A DNA stretch of 64,000 nucleotides from JAPOXR01 sp965221935 (GCA_965221935.1 CBDCSZ010000064.1:7503-71502); one strand, 5' to 3'; shown: positions 18,321 through 27,990, numbered from the stretch's first letter. The notes: generated by a model not told the origin, from the sequence alone. Numbers and translations: made by a program.

Positions 18321-19208
18321 TCACGCCGGGCCGGCGGGGGCCGCCTGGCTCACATTGTCGATATCCGCGTATCGTCCTTCGGACTTCGGACCCTCGCGGT
18401 ATTCAAGCAATGATCTGTAGAAAAACGCAATGGCCTGCAAAAACACAAGACCGGTGAAAGCAACCAGCAAAACCTTGAACAGGAAGTGTGCGTCGAACCC
18501 GTTTGGCGAAGAGCCAACGGTTTCGAGGTTCCATCTGAAAGAGCCCGCCTTCATGAGCAGACTCTCGAGCGGGTCGGATGGAGAAGGTTTGGGGACAATG
18601 AGATGGCGCCACATGAAAAACCAGGCGTACAGCCACATCAGCGTCATGGCCGGCAGCATGAACACAAGGGAGCCGAGCATATCAATGATCTTTTTTGTCC
18701 TGAAAGACGCCCTCGCGTACAGCAGGTCCACGCGGATATGAGAGCCCTGAATGAATGTGTAGCCGCAGCAAAGGCAGATCACCATCGCGTTGTATAATCT
18801 CAATTCCTCGCCGAACCAGCCAAGATCTCTGGTGAACGCGTAGCCAAACGGGCCAACCGAAATCTCGGCCGCGTGGAAGACCCTGTCCAGCGCAGCCACC
18901 AGAATTTGCTGGATCACCATCGCCAGACCTGCCCATGCAAACAGCCGTCCTATGGTGTTTCCGATGAATTCGAAGCTCTTGACAGAACCCCACATGACTT
19001 TCGGCCACCAGATTCCGAGACCCGTCAAAACGATGAGCGCCGCAAGCGCGACAAATAGGAATTCCCTCGATGCCCCGTAATAGACAAACCGCATGACCGC
19101 CAGATTGTCTGACCAGTCCAGCCAGAGGCCGGGATGCGTGACCGCATAGAAAAAATTGTAGAATGCCAATCCGAGATCGACGAAGAAGCCAGCGGTGGTT
19201 TCAATCAT
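18321..19208 (-). CDS. dctQ: TRAP transporter small permease DctQ, long form
   Basis: 295-residue membrane protein; ordinary DctQ proteins have about 160-200 residues. Hydrophobic helices lie near residues 50-70 (FLFVALAALIVLTGLGIW), 90-110, 140-160, 180-210 and 250-270. SHIRVDLLYARASFRTKKIIDMLG matches the DctQ core. It is transcribed with dctM. The substrate is unknown, since the periplasmic receptor that would show it is missing here. Confidence 0.82.
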   Translation of the reverse strand: MIETTAGFFVDLGLAFYNFFYAVTHPGLWLDWSDNLAVMRFVYYGASREFLFVALAALIVLTGLGIWWPKVMWGSVKSFEFIGNTIGRLFAWAGLAMVIQQILVAALDRVFHAAEISVGPFGYAFTRDLGWFGEELRLYNAMVICLCCGYTFIQGSHIRVDLLYARASFRTKKIIDMLGSLVFMLPAMTLMWLYAWFFMWRHLIVPKPSPSDPLESLLMKAGSFRWNLETVGSSPNGFDAHFLFKVLLVAFTGLVFLQAIAFFYRSLLEYREGPKSEGRYADIDNVSQAAPAGPA

Positions 19209-19716
19209 TTGAATTGGCGGCAGTGACCCGTGTCCGCAGGTCGGCGCTCAGACAAGCGGCGATTCAGGCGCCGGGACAGCCGTCTCTTATTGTCGCATTC
19301 AAAACACCCGGCACGGTTGCGCTGACGCATACATTCGCCGGCCGACTTTTCCAGCCATTCGGACGATCTGTTCATGGATACGAAATAGCTGTCGCAAACC
19401 GATTTGTAAAACGGCACGCGCCAGGAAGGCGGCTGCGTCCGACGATCCGGGCCAAGGAGCGCCCGCGGAAATACAGGTTCGCGGGGTTGGCTCGCAGGCG
19501 AACGTCGAGCCTCACTATCTTGCAGGCCCGAAACACCGTTGCGCACGGGCCGTCCATCAGGAATTCGAACAGATCGTCCGAAGGGACCCGCCGGAATGGG
19601 TTGGTCACTTTCCTTGATGCCCGAAATTCGTGCGTGACCGTTGATCGACTCTCGTCCATTCTTCCTGTCGTGCTGAAGGGCACAGTACCAAGGCTGGCAG
19701 GAACTCACCGCGCTTT
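19209..19716. other. 508-bp gap between dctQ and the TIR gene; no recognised gene
   Basis: Both strands contain open frames (for example 19372-19683 minus) but none resembles a family I know. dctP, the expected upstream partner of dctQ, is not visible even as a fragment. The segment probably contains the left joint of the small accessory patch that carries the two TIR genes. Confidence 0.4.
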
Positions 19717-20127
19717 ATGAAAGTCTTTCTGAGCCATTCCCATGCTGACGCCCCCTTGGCAGCCAAGGTCAAATCGGCGTTGCGCACTCGCGGGCTGGAC
19801 GTTTGGGATCCTGATGTTCAGCTATTTCCTGGCGACAATTGGGCCGCAAAAATCGCTCAAGCACTTGAGCAGTCTCAGGCAATGGTCGTCCTGCTGACGC
19901 CGCAAGCTGATCAGTCAAAACATGTAATGCGGGAAATCGAGTACGCGCTCGGCGCCAAGAACTACAGCCATCGCTTGATCCCAGTTGTGGTGGGCGACCG
20001 ATCACGAATTCCCGAACACGAAATCCCATGGATCGTTCGGCACCTGCCTTGGCTTCGGCTGAACGACGCGGGAGGCGGAGACGCTGAAGTCGAGCGAATC
20101 GCAACAGCAATTCGCGGCCGCGCTTAA
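19717..20127 (+). CDS. TIR-domain protein
   Basis: 136 residues that make up almost exactly one TIR domain. Visible are the first strand KVFLSHSHAD, the box 2-like region RGLDVWDPDVQLFPGDNW, then QAMVVLLTPQADQSKHVMREIEYALGA. Glu73 in VMREIEY occupies the place of the catalytic glutamate of TIR NADases, and IPVVVGDRSRIP follows. Stand-alone bacterial TIR proteins commonly act in anti-phage signalling or NAD depletion. No fused effector or sensor is present, and a second TIR gene starts 27 bp downstream. Confidence 0.85.
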   Translation: MKVFLSHSHADAPLAAKVKSALRTRGLDVWDPDVQLFPGDNWAAKIAQALEQSQAMVVLLTPQADQSKHVMREIEYALGAKNYSHRLIPVVVGDRSRIPEHEIPWIVRHLPWLRLNDAGGGDAEVERIATAIRGRA

Positions 20128-20154
20128 CCTCGCCTCCAACCACCCTCCCTATCC

Positions 20155-20440
20155 ATGCCCAACGAGGTCTTTCTTTCTCATTCCAACGCGAATCGTTCGT
20201 TCGTCGACGATTTGGCGGATGTGCTGCGTCCTCATGGCATCCCATTTTGGTATAGTGACATCAACATAGTTGGTGCGCAGATGTGGCATGACGAAATTGC
20301 GGCAGCCTTGGTGTCAATACCGTTTTTAATTACCCCAGATGCGCCGATGCAAATTTCCCCACCCTTGGCGTCTGGTGACGAGCCAGTTCATGTGTCGATG
20401 CCACCCTCCTTTCTCGGCCGTCCCCGCTTTCTTTTCGGAG
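20155..20440 (+). pseudogene. Second TIR-domain gene, truncated by a mobile-element remnant
   Basis: Starts NEVFLSHSNANRSFVDDLADVL and continues through GIPFWYSDINIVGAQMWHDEIAAALVS, the first half of a TIR domain. About 58 codons in, the sequence changes to unrelated material (from roughly 20330) and then to an ISKra4-type transposase, yet the frame stays open to 20931. The result is a 258-codon chimera. The catalytic half of the TIR domain is gone, so it is probably inactive. Confidence 0.75.
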
Positions 20441-20935
20441 GTGGCTCCGCCTGGATCACCAACGTGGCCGACGAGCTTCTCGCCGGCATGAGAAAGACCT
20501 GCATCCTGGATGTTTACCATGCGCTTGAATACGCATCCGCGGCCCTCAAGGCGCTGGCCGGGGACAGCGGCGGGCACAAGGCGCGGCTCGCGGGCGTCAA
20601 GGCCCGGCTGCTGGACGGGCAGGTCGCCGGCGTCATCGCGGACCTCGAGCCGCACCGCGGGCGGCACAAGGATGCGGCCAGGCGCATTGACTGTTTCGAA
20701 TCGAACAAAAGCCGGATGCGCTATGACGAATACCGGGCGCGCGGCATGCAGATCGGAAGCGGCAAAGTCGAAAGCCGCTGCAGGCAGACAGTCGCCAGCC
20801 GCTTCAAGACGTCAGGATGCAAATGGTCGGTGCGGGGCGCGGACGCATTGCTGGCGCTGAAAAGCTGCTGGACAAACCTGCAGTGGGAAGCGTTCGCTCA
20901 CTGGAAGGCACAGCGCATCGCCGCCGCCTGACCCA
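20441..20935 (+). mobile_element. ISKra4-family transposase remnant (C-terminal part) fused in frame to the TIR gene
   Basis: Codons for SAWITNVADELLAGM, CILDVYHALEYAS, IADLEPHRGRHKDAARRIDCFE, MRYDEYRARGMQIGSGKVES and KWSVRGADALLAL correspond block by block to the C-terminal half of the complete ISKra4-type transposase at 55.6-57.2 kb. The two are clearly different subfamilies. The N-terminal half and left end are missing. A short stretch before it (20330-20400) may be the end of yet another element. Confidence 0.8.
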
Positions 20936-21021
20936 AAAATATGGCGTGCATTCCCTTCCGCCGCTAAGGTTGACGCAGCGATTTTCGCCAATTACTTTTG
21001 CCGGTTCGACTGGAGAACCCG

Positions 21022-22845
21022 ATGAATACAAAAGTGTCGCAGACGGATTTGTCCGGCGGAGACGGCGGACAATCGGTAAGCCGGACCGACGGATTGATGA
21101 CTGGCGCGGAAATTGTCGTGCAGGCACTCAAGGACCAAGGCGTCGAATTGGTATTCGGCTATCCGGGAGGAGCTATTCTGCCAATCTATGACTGGCTTCC
21201 AAAGGCTGCCTCCAATGTCATCCATCATGTCCTGGTGCGCCATGAACAGGGGGCAGTGCACGCCGCCGAGGGATATGCCAGAGCGTCTGGAAAACCAGGT
21301 GTGGTGTTTGTGACTTCGGGCCCCGGGGTCACAAATTCGGTCACCGGCCTGGCCGATGCGAAAATGGATTCAGTGCCGATTGTTCTGATCTCGGGCCAGG
21401 TTCCCACCTTTATGATCGGCACCGACGCTTTTCAGGAAGCCGACTCGGTTGGCATCACCCGGCCCTGCACCAAATACAATTGGCTGGTGAAGGACACGAA
21501 TGAGATCGCGGACGTCATTCATTCGGCTTTTCATATCGCGACCAGCGGGCGGCCCGGTCCTGTGCTGGTTGACATCCCTAAGGATGTGCAGATTGCCCTG
21601 GGCCATTACAGCCCACCGTCGCAAGCCCACAAAGAACGCTATCAGCCGGTGACGCAGCCCGATTCCGATCAGATCGCATTGCTGGCGGAGTGGATTGAAA
21701 CCGCTGAACGGCCCGTTTTTTACACCGGCGGAGGGGTCGTCAACTCTGGTCCCGCCGCTTCCTGCCGGCTTCGTGAACTTGTCGACGCGACCGGGTTTCC
21801 GATCACATCCACTGTCATGGGACTCGGATCGTATCCCGCCTCAGGAAAAAACTGGCTGTGCATGCTTGGGATGCACGGCAGCTACGAAGCCAATCTGGCG
21901 ATGCATGGCTGCGACCTGATGATCAATGTGGGCGCCAGATTCGATGACCGGATCACCGGCCGCACGGCGGATTTCAGTCCTGGGTCCCGCAAAGCGCACA
22001 TCGATATTGACCCCTCATCGATCAACAAAGTCATCAAGACCGATCTCGGGATTGTTGGCGACGCCGGGGCGGCGCTTGACATGCTGTTGCAGGAATGGAG
22101 CCGCCGAGGCCGCCGAACCAACAGACCGGCTTTGAAGAAGTGGTGGCGCCAGATCAACGAATGGCGGGCGCGTGACTGTTTTGCCTATGAGCCCGATGCC
22201 AATCTGATCAAACCGCAGTACGCCCTCGAACGGCTGGAGGCTCTCACAAGGGGCATGGACCGGTATGTGACCACGGAAGTCGGTCAGCACCAGATGTGGG
22301 CGGCGCAGTTTCTGCAGTTTGAGGAACCCCGGCAATGGCAGACCTCAGGCGGTCTCGGAACGATGGGTTACGGCCTGCCGTCATCGCTTGGCATCCAGAT
22401 GGCCCATCCGGAAGCTCTCGTTATCAATGTCGCCGGCGAGGCAAGCTGGCTGATGAATATGCAGGAGATGTGCACCGCTGTGCAGGAGCGCGCACCCATC
22501 AAGCAATTCATACTGAACAATGAATACCTTGGAATGGTGCGGCAATGGCAGGAGCTTTTGCATGACGAGAATTACAGCGAATCCTGGTGCGGCTCCCTGC
22601 CCGACTTTGTAAAACTGGCTGAATCGTTTGGATGTCTGGGAATCTCAGTTTCGCGGCCCGATGAGCTCGACGATGCCATCAAGAGAATGCTGGCCTACAA
22701 GGGTCCAGTGATTTTTGACTGCAGGGTCATCAAGTCGGAAAGCTGCTATCCCATGATTCCGGCAGGAAAACCGCATAACGAAATGTGGTTCGGTCCTCCG
22801 CCAACAAAGAAACCGGTCGCCGCCGAAGGGTCAGTGCTGGTTTGA
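21022..22845 (+). CDS. ilvB: Acetolactate synthase large (catalytic) subunit
   Basis: ThDP-dependent enzyme that condenses pyruvate with pyruvate or 2-ketobutyrate in branched-chain amino acid synthesis. The 607 residues show the N-terminal motif GYPGGAILPIYDWL with HEQGAVHAAEGYARASGKPG, containing the catalytic Glu of RHEQGA. The FAD/linker domain follows, then the ThDP/Mg-binding block GEASWLMNMQEMCTA. That block has GEAS where the family usually has GD-S, a notable change at a metal-ligand position. ATG 21022 follows GGAGAA. It is 19 bp upstream of ilvN and directly downstream of the TIR-transposase chimera, so its promoter region may have been altered. Confidence 0.92.
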   Translation: MNTKVSQTDLSGGDGGQSVSRTDGLMTGAEIVVQALKDQGVELVFGYPGGAILPIYDWLPKAASNVIHHVLVRHEQGAVHAAEGYARASGKPGVVFVTSGPGVTNSVTGLADAKMDSVPIVLISGQVPTFMIGTDAFQEADSVGITRPCTKYNWLVKDTNEIADVIHSAFHIATSGRPGPVLVDIPKDVQIALGHYSPPSQAHKERYQPVTQPDSDQIALLAEWIETAERPVFYTGGGVVNSGPAASCRLRELVDATGFPITSTVMGLGSYPASGKNWLCMLGMHGSYEANLAMHGCDLMINVGARFDDRITGRTADFSPGSRKAHIDIDPSSINKVIKTDLGIVGDAGAALDMLLQEWSRRGRRTNRPALKKWWRQINEWRARDCFAYEPDANLIKPQYALERLEALTRGMDRYVTTEVGQHQMWAAQFLQFEEPRQWQTSGGLGTMGYGLPSSLGIQMAHPEALVINVAGEASWLMNMQEMCTAVQERAPIKQFILNNEYLGMVRQWQELLHDENYSESWCGSLPDFVKLAESFGCLGISVSRPDELDDAIKRMLAYKGPVIFDCRVIKSESCYPMIPAGKPHNEMWFGPPPTKKPVAAEGSVLV

Positions 22846-22864
22846 AAACCTGCCAAGGCACATC

Positions 22865-23425
22865 ATGAGTGAATTGAATCTAAAAAAGGGGTCCTCCCGG
22901 AAATCGGCATACGACCTCCGCAAAAGCCAGTCTTCCGAAGCCGAATCGCACACGCTCTCGATTTTGGTGGATAACGAAGCCGGAGTTCTCGCCAGGGTTG
23001 TCGGACTGTTTTCCGGACGCGGTTACAACATCGAGAGTCTCTGTGTCACCGAGGTGGACCATACAGGCCATCGCTCGCGCATCACCATCGTGAGCACGGC
23101 AAGCGACAATGTGATCCGGCAGATCCGAGCCCAGGTCAGCGGCGTGATCCCGGTCCACGACATTGTTGATTTGAGCAAAGACGGCCCTTCGGTTGTGCGC
23201 GAACTCGCTCTGCACATCGTCGAAGCGAAAGGCCCGGACAGAGACGCCGCTATCGCCGCCGCCCGCGAGCACGGTGCGCGGCCTTTGGATGCCGGGTCCG
23301 GGGCCCTGGTTATCGAACAGACCGGCACGCCTCTTGAGATCGATGAGCTGTTCGACCGGCTGCGACCGCTTGGGCTCAAAGAGGTCGCACGAACAGGCGT
23401 TGTCGGCCTGCAGCTTCCGGAATAG
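22865..23425 (+). CDS. ilvN: Acetolactate synthase small (regulatory) subunit
   Basis: 186-residue regulatory partner of IlvB that confers valine feedback inhibition. The N-terminal ACT domain reads HTLSILVDNEAGVLARVVGLF with SGRGYNIESLCVTEVDHTGH. The C-terminal ALS_ss_C domain follows and ends with a helix around LFDRLRPLGLKEVARTGVVGL. It lies 19 bp after ilvB and is co-transcribed. Confidence 0.95.
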   Translation: MSELNLKKGSSRKSAYDLRKSQSSEAESHTLSILVDNEAGVLARVVGLFSGRGYNIESLCVTEVDHTGHRSRITIVSTASDNVIRQIRAQVSGVIPVHDIVDLSKDGPSVVRELALHIVEAKGPDRDAAIAAAREHGARPLDAGSGALVIEQTGTPLEIDELFDRLRPLGLKEVARTGVVGLQLPE

Positions 23426-23515
23426 CCGCGGCCAGCCGGCCAAGCCGGACCAAGCTGCCGTTTGGGATCGGACCCTCGCGGGTTCAGTGTCCGGCGCTCA
23501 ACGCCCAGCCGCCGG

Positions 23516-26500
23516 TCAGCTACATCCCGTGGTTGTGCCGCAGGTCGCACAATGCATGCATGTCCCGCTGCGCACGAGCGTGTAGTTGCCGCATTCATCG
23601 CAGGGATCGCCCTCATAACCCTGGATTCTGGCAGCCTTTCCAGGGTTGCGGACCACGGCGCCGCCGACAGCGGCCTCTTCGCCCAGCATGGCTGCGGGAT
23701 ATGACCGTTGATTGTCAGATTCCTCGGGCGGCAGCTGTATGCGGCTGCGGAAATAGCCCAGCGACGCCGCCTTCAAGAGGATGTTTTTCATCCTTTCATC
23801 GGTACCGGCCGGCAGGTCATCGCCGCCGGGTTCGTCCACGCCGTCTCCGAGATCGTCAAACCGATACCCTTCGGGCGTGACATGTGCGAGATCGGTCCGT
23901 TCCAGATAGCTGACACCAAGTTCGCGGAACACATAATCGAGTATCGACGTGGCGTTCTTGATTGAGTCGTTGCCCTGCACCATCCCCGAAGGCTCGAATC
24001 GGGTGAATGTGAATGCATTCACAAACGTCTCAAGCGGCACGCCGTGCTGCAGGCCAATTGAGACGGCGATGGCAAAGTTGTTCATCATCGCCCGGAATCC
24101 CGCGCCTTCCTTGTGCATGTCGATGAAGATCTCGCCGAGCGATCCGTCCTGATACTCGCCGGTGCGCAGATAGACCTTGTGACCGCCGACCACTGCCTTT
24201 TGCGTATAACCCTTGCGCCGATGCGGAAGTTTCGACCTGCGGTGACGCGAAATCAGGTCGCTCGCCGTCTGTTCGGCAAATGCGACAACTTTCTCTTGGC
24301 GGCTGGCCTCTTCCGCTTCCTCCGCTTCATCGGATCCGGCAAGTGTGGCGGCCAGCGGCTGGCTCAGTTTGCTGCCGTCGCGATAGAGGGCGATCGCCTT
24401 GATCCCCAATTTCCAGGACTTTTCGTAGGCGGACTTGCAGTCGTCAATCGTCGCTCCGGAGGACATGTTCACTGTTTTGGAAATTGCCCCCGAAATGAAA
24501 CTCTGAGCCGCAGCCATCATCTTGATGTGGCTGTCGACGCTGAGGCTCCGTTTGCCTTTGCGGCCGCAGACCGCGGCGCAGTCGAACACAGCGAGGTCCT
24601 CTGTTTTGACATGCGGCGCGCCTTCCAGCGTCATGGCGCCGCACATATATTCATTGGCCTCTTCTATTTCCCGGCCGGTGAAACCGAGATATTTCAGCAG
24701 GTCAAACGAAGGATCCGCCAGCAGTTCAGGCTCGATACTGAGATTCCCGCGGCAGAACTCCTCGCCCACAGTCCCTGAATTGATCACAAATCGTATGTCG
24801 AACGCCGACCGGGCCTGGAGTTCGATTCGGCTGAGTTCGGCATCGCCAAAGCCAAAGTCGCGAAGCGCTTCGGGATTGACATGCGGCGCGCCCTCGATCG
24901 ATGCGCGGCCGATTGCAAAGCGCACGATGTCCTCGATCTGCGAATCCGTGTAGCCAAGCGCCCGCAGGGCGTTTGGCACCGATCTGTTGATGATCTTGAA
25001 ATAGCCGCCGCCTGCGAGTTTCTTGAATTTGACCAGGGCGAAATCGGGTTCAATCCCGGTGGTGTCGCAGTCCATGACCAGGCCGATGGTTCCGGTCGGC
25101 GCAATGACAGTGGTCTGCGCGTTGCGAAATCCATGCTTTTTGCCTTCTTCCAGCGCTCTGTCCCAGGCTCGCCGCGCCAATTCCGGCAAGCCCCTATCCG
25201 GACAGTCGTCCGATTCGAACGGCACGGGCGGCGCCGAAAGCTCTTGGAACCCGTCAGCACGGCAGTAGGCGGCGAGGCGATGGTTGGCGATCACCCGCAG
25301 CATGTGGCCGGCGTTGTTCCGGTAGCCCTGGAAAGGTCCCAGCTCAGAAGCCATTTCCGCCGATACCGCGTATGACTCGCCGCACATGAGCGCCGTCAAG
25401 GCGGCGCACATCGCTCGTCCCTGCGGCGAATCGTAGGGAATGCCCATATTCATCAACAGGCCGCCCAAATTGGCATAGCCGAGTCCGAGCGTCCGGAATC
25501 GGTATGATAGGCGTGCGATTTCCCGCGACGGAAACTGCGCCATGGCAACGGAGATTTCGAGCGCGACCGTCAGAAGCCGGACGGTGTGCACAAATTCCTC
25601 GCTGTCGAACCTCCCTTCCCGGTAGAATGCCAGCAGGTTGATTGACGCAAGATTGCATGCCGTGTTGTCGAGAAACATGTATTCAGAACACGGATTCGAG
25701 CCGCGGATCTCGCCATCTTCCGGGCATGTGTGCCAACTGTTGATCGTGTCATGAAACTGGACGCCCGGGTCGGCGCAGGCCCAGGCCGCGTGACCAACCT
25801 CTTCCCAAAGCGCGCCCGCACTGACCGTGCGCGCGAGCCTGCCATCGGTCCGCCGCAGCAGGTTCCAGTCGCCATTGTCGCGAACCGCGTTCATGAAGGC
25901 GTCGGTGACCCGCACCGAGTTGTTGGAATTCTGCCCTGAAACGGTTGCGTAGGCCTCGGATTCCCACTCCGTGTCGTAGGTGGCGAATTCGATCTCGGTG
26001 TAGCCCTGACGCGCATACTGCAGAACCCGGTTGATGTAGGATTCCGGCACTCTGGACGCCCGCGCCGAACGGACCGCCTTGCCGAGATTCCGGTTCTTGG
26101 CCAGATTGCATGCGTCTTCGTGGCTGCCAACCCAGCTATTGATCGCCGTGAACAGATTGGTCAGCGCGGCCTTTGTGACCTGCGATCCGGAAACCAGCGA
26201 CGCAACCTTTTGTTCTTCGCGGACTTTCCAGGTGATGAATTCCTCAATGTCCGGGTGATCGATATCGCATATCACCATCTTTGCCGCGCGCCGGGTGGTG
26301 CCGCCGCTCTTGATGGCCCCGGCGGCGCGGTCGCCGATTTTCAGGAAACTCATCAGCCCGCTGGATTTTCCGCCGCTGGCGAGCGGTTCGTTGACACCGC
26401 GCAGATTGGAGAAATTGGTCCCGGTCCCGGAGCCAAACTTGAACAGCCGGGCCTCTCTCATCCAAAGATCCATGATGCCGCCGTCATTGACCAGGTCGTC

Positions 26501-27115
26501 ATCGACAGATTGAATGAAACAGGCGTGCGGCTGCGGCCGTTCATAGGCGTTTGACGATCTTTCGAGCCTTTCTGTCCGGGCATCCACATAGTAGTGGCCC
26601 TGCTCGGATCCTTCGATTCCGTAGGCCCAGTGAAGCCCGGTGTTGAACCATTGCGGCGAATTCGGGGCCGCCTTCTGCAGCGCCAGAATGTGCCGCATTT
26701 CATCAAAATAGGCGCGGGCGTCAGGTTCCGACGAAAAATATCCGCCTTTCCATCCCCAATAGGTCCAGGCGCCGGTGAGCCGGTCAAACACCTGCTTCGC
26801 CGACGTCTCGCAGCCGAAACGCTCCTGTTCGGGCAATTTGGAGAGCGCGGCTTTGTCGGCGACGGACCGGCAGATGAATTTCGGCACGCCGGGTTCGCTG
26901 ACCCGTTTCAGCTTTGCGGGAACGCCGGCCTTCCGGAAATATTTCTGTGCCAGCACATCGGCTGCCACCTGGCTCCACGATCCTGGAACCTCCATATCCT
27001 CAAGGCAAAAAACGACCGACCCGTCTGTGTTGCGAATCTCAGAACGGCATTTGACAAACTCAATGCCGCCATACACCGCGTCGGCCTCCCGAGTGAATTT
27101 CCGCCCGATTCTCAT
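23516..27115 (-). CDS. nrdJ: Adenosylcobalamin-dependent (class II) ribonucleotide reductase
   Basis: Reduces ribonucleotides to deoxyribonucleotides using a B12-derived thiyl radical, so it works with or without oxygen. The protein has about 1199 residues. The N-terminus reads FTREADAVYGGIEF and IRNTDGSVVF, followed by AAPNSPQWFNTGLHWAYG, SGGTTRRAAKMVICDIDHPD, NPCSEYMFLDNTACNLAS and VIAPTGTIGLVMDCDTTGIE. Near the end are a TSCPD-like domain and a zinc-ribbon tail with four cysteines (CDECGNYT, CMHCATC). The ATG at 27115 (MRIGRKF) is preferred over 27148 by comparison with family starts. This is the only RNR gene in the window. Confidence 0.95.
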   Translation of the reverse strand: MRIGRKFTREADAVYGGIEFVKCRSEIRNTDGSVVFCLEDMEVPGSWSQVAADVLAQKYFRKAGVPAKLKRVSEPGVPKFICRSVADKAALSKLPEQERFGCETSAKQVFDRLTGAWTYWGWKGGYFSSEPDARAYFDEMRHILALQKAAPNSPQWFNTGLHWAYGIEGSEQGHYYVDARTERLERSSNAYERPQPHACFIQSVDDDLVNDGGIMDLWMREARLFKFGSGTGTNFSNLRGVNEPLASGGKSSGLMSFLKIGDRAAGAIKSGGTTRRAAKMVICDIDHPDIEEFITWKVREEQKVASLVSGSQVTKAALTNLFTAINSWVGSHEDACNLAKNRNLGKAVRSARASRVPESYINRVLQYARQGYTEIEFATYDTEWESEAYATVSGQNSNNSVRVTDAFMNAVRDNGDWNLLRRTDGRLARTVSAGALWEEVGHAAWACADPGVQFHDTINSWHTCPEDGEIRGSNPCSEYMFLDNTACNLASINLLAFYREGRFDSEEFVHTVRLLTVALEISVAMAQFPSREIARLSYRFRTLGLGYANLGGLLMNMGIPYDSPQGRAMCAALTALMCGESYAVSAEMASELGPFQGYRNNAGHMLRVIANHRLAAYCRADGFQELSAPPVPFESDDCPDRGLPELARRAWDRALEEGKKHGFRNAQTTVIAPTGTIGLVMDCDTTGIEPDFALVKFKKLAGGGYFKIINRSVPNALRALGYTDSQIEDIVRFAIGRASIEGAPHVNPEALRDFGFGDAELSRIELQARSAFDIRFVINSGTVGEEFCRGNLSIEPELLADPSFDLLKYLGFTGREIEEANEYMCGAMTLEGAPHVKTEDLAVFDCAAVCGRKGKRSLSVDSHIKMMAAAQSFISGAISKTVNMSSGATIDDCKSAYEKSWKLGIKAIALYRDGSKLSQPLAATLAGSDEAEEAEEASRQEKVVAFAEQTASDLISRHRRSKLPHRRKGYTQKAVVGGHKVYLRTGEYQDGSLGEIFIDMHKEGAGFRAMMNNFAIAVSIGLQHGVPLETFVNAFTFTRFEPSGMVQGNDSIKNATSILDYVFRELGVSYLERTDLAHVTPEGYRFDDLGDGVDEPGGDDLPAGTDERMKNILLKAASLGYFRSRIQLPPEESDNQRSYPAAMLGEEAAVGGAVVRNPGKAARIQGYEGDPCDECGNYTLVRSGTCMHCATCGTTTGCS

Positions 27116-27387
27116 ACCTTGCACCGATTCATGTTCATCCCGCCCCATTTCGATCAGCCGGTCCCGTTCTCGGAAGCGGCTGATTGTTATTGGTTTTCCT
27201 AGAATCCAACCAGTTCAAATTTTGCGAATCCCAAAGGAAAATCCCCAATATGTTGCACTTTCAAAAAGGCACGAGTCTAAATCTTGAGGAATTGTGAACC
27301 CTTCGTCAAGCCGAAAATTTGACGTCGGGATGAACAGACACATTCAGCGGGCAAACCGTGACCGAACACGGTGCGCGGGAAATGCGT

Positions 27388-27464
27388 TGGTCGGGGCGAT
27401 TGGATTCGAACCAACGGCCTACGGCTCCCAAAGCCGTCGCGCTACCAGACTGCGCCACACCCCG
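27388..27464 (-). tRNA. tRNA-Pro (TGG anticodon)
   Basis: The 77-nt cloverleaf reads on the minus strand. The acceptor stem CGGGGTG/CGCCCCG has one G-T pair, the D-arm is GCGCAGTCTGGTAGCGC, and the anticodon loop TTTGGGA holds TGG. The T-arm is GTTGGTTCGAATCCAAT, and the 3' CCA is encoded. Confidence 0.95.
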
Positions 27465-27504
27465 ACGCCGAATTGGTAGCAGAATCGTGCTGAATTGGGA
27501 AGAG

Positions 27505-27990
27505 TCAGCCGTTGCCGCCGCAGGGCCAGGCGGCTTTCGATTCGTCTAAAGAAGGATGACGAATCTCGGTGCCGGTTTCGATGCCGTAACGGCCCGCGAT
27601 CCCGGCATTGATCTCCAGCACGGCCTGCACCTGTTCCCCGCCTGAAATGAGCTCGGTGCTCAGCGGCACCGTATTCCGGCACTGCGACACCAAGACCCCC
27701 GCATCGTCAAAGAACAGCATATCGAGCGGGATCAAAGTGTTCTTCATCCAGAAGGAAGCCTCACCCGGCGACTCAAAGACAAACAGCATTCCTTTTTGGG
27801 GAGGAAGGTTTTCGCGATGCATCAGGCCCGCTGCACGGGAGTCAGGGGTGTCGGCGACCTCCACCCCGAAGCGCGCCGATCCCCAGCTGCCCCGCAGGTC
27901 GACATGGTCCCACGCGCATAATTCGGCGGCGCCGGCCGGCAGGGCCAGCAGGAATGCCGATCCCAGAACAAGAACCGACAGCCGGTTCAT
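27505..27990 (-). CDS. DUF192 family secreted protein
   Basis: 161 residues with an N-terminal signal peptide (LSVLVLGSAFLLALPAGAAE, cleavage likely after GAA). The DUF192 core follows: FGVEVADTPDSRAAGLMHRE, GMLFVFESPGEASFWMKNTL, IPLDMLFFD and VLEINAGIAGRYGIETG. The family's function is unknown. Its start overlaps the stop of the cold-shock gene by 4 bp, an arrangement common in alphaproteobacteria. Confidence 0.88.
   Translation of the reverse strand: MNRLSVLVLGSAFLLALPAGAAELCAWDHVDLRGSWGSARFGVEVADTPDSRAAGLMHRENLPPQKGMLFVFESPGEASFWMKNTLIPLDMLFFDDAGVLVSQCRNTVPLSTELISGGEQVQAVLEINAGIAGRYGIETGTEIRHPSLDESKAAWPCGGNG

Noticed and set aside
20330..20440. IS21-type element end between the TIR fragment and the ISKra4 remnant
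   Set aside because: The stretch GATGCAAATTTCCCCACCC is suggestive, but there is no istA/istB sequence or matching second end.
27240..27270. Possible NrdR box upstream of nrdJ (CCCAATATGTTGC)
   Set aside because: Only one weak match and no second box at the usual spacing.
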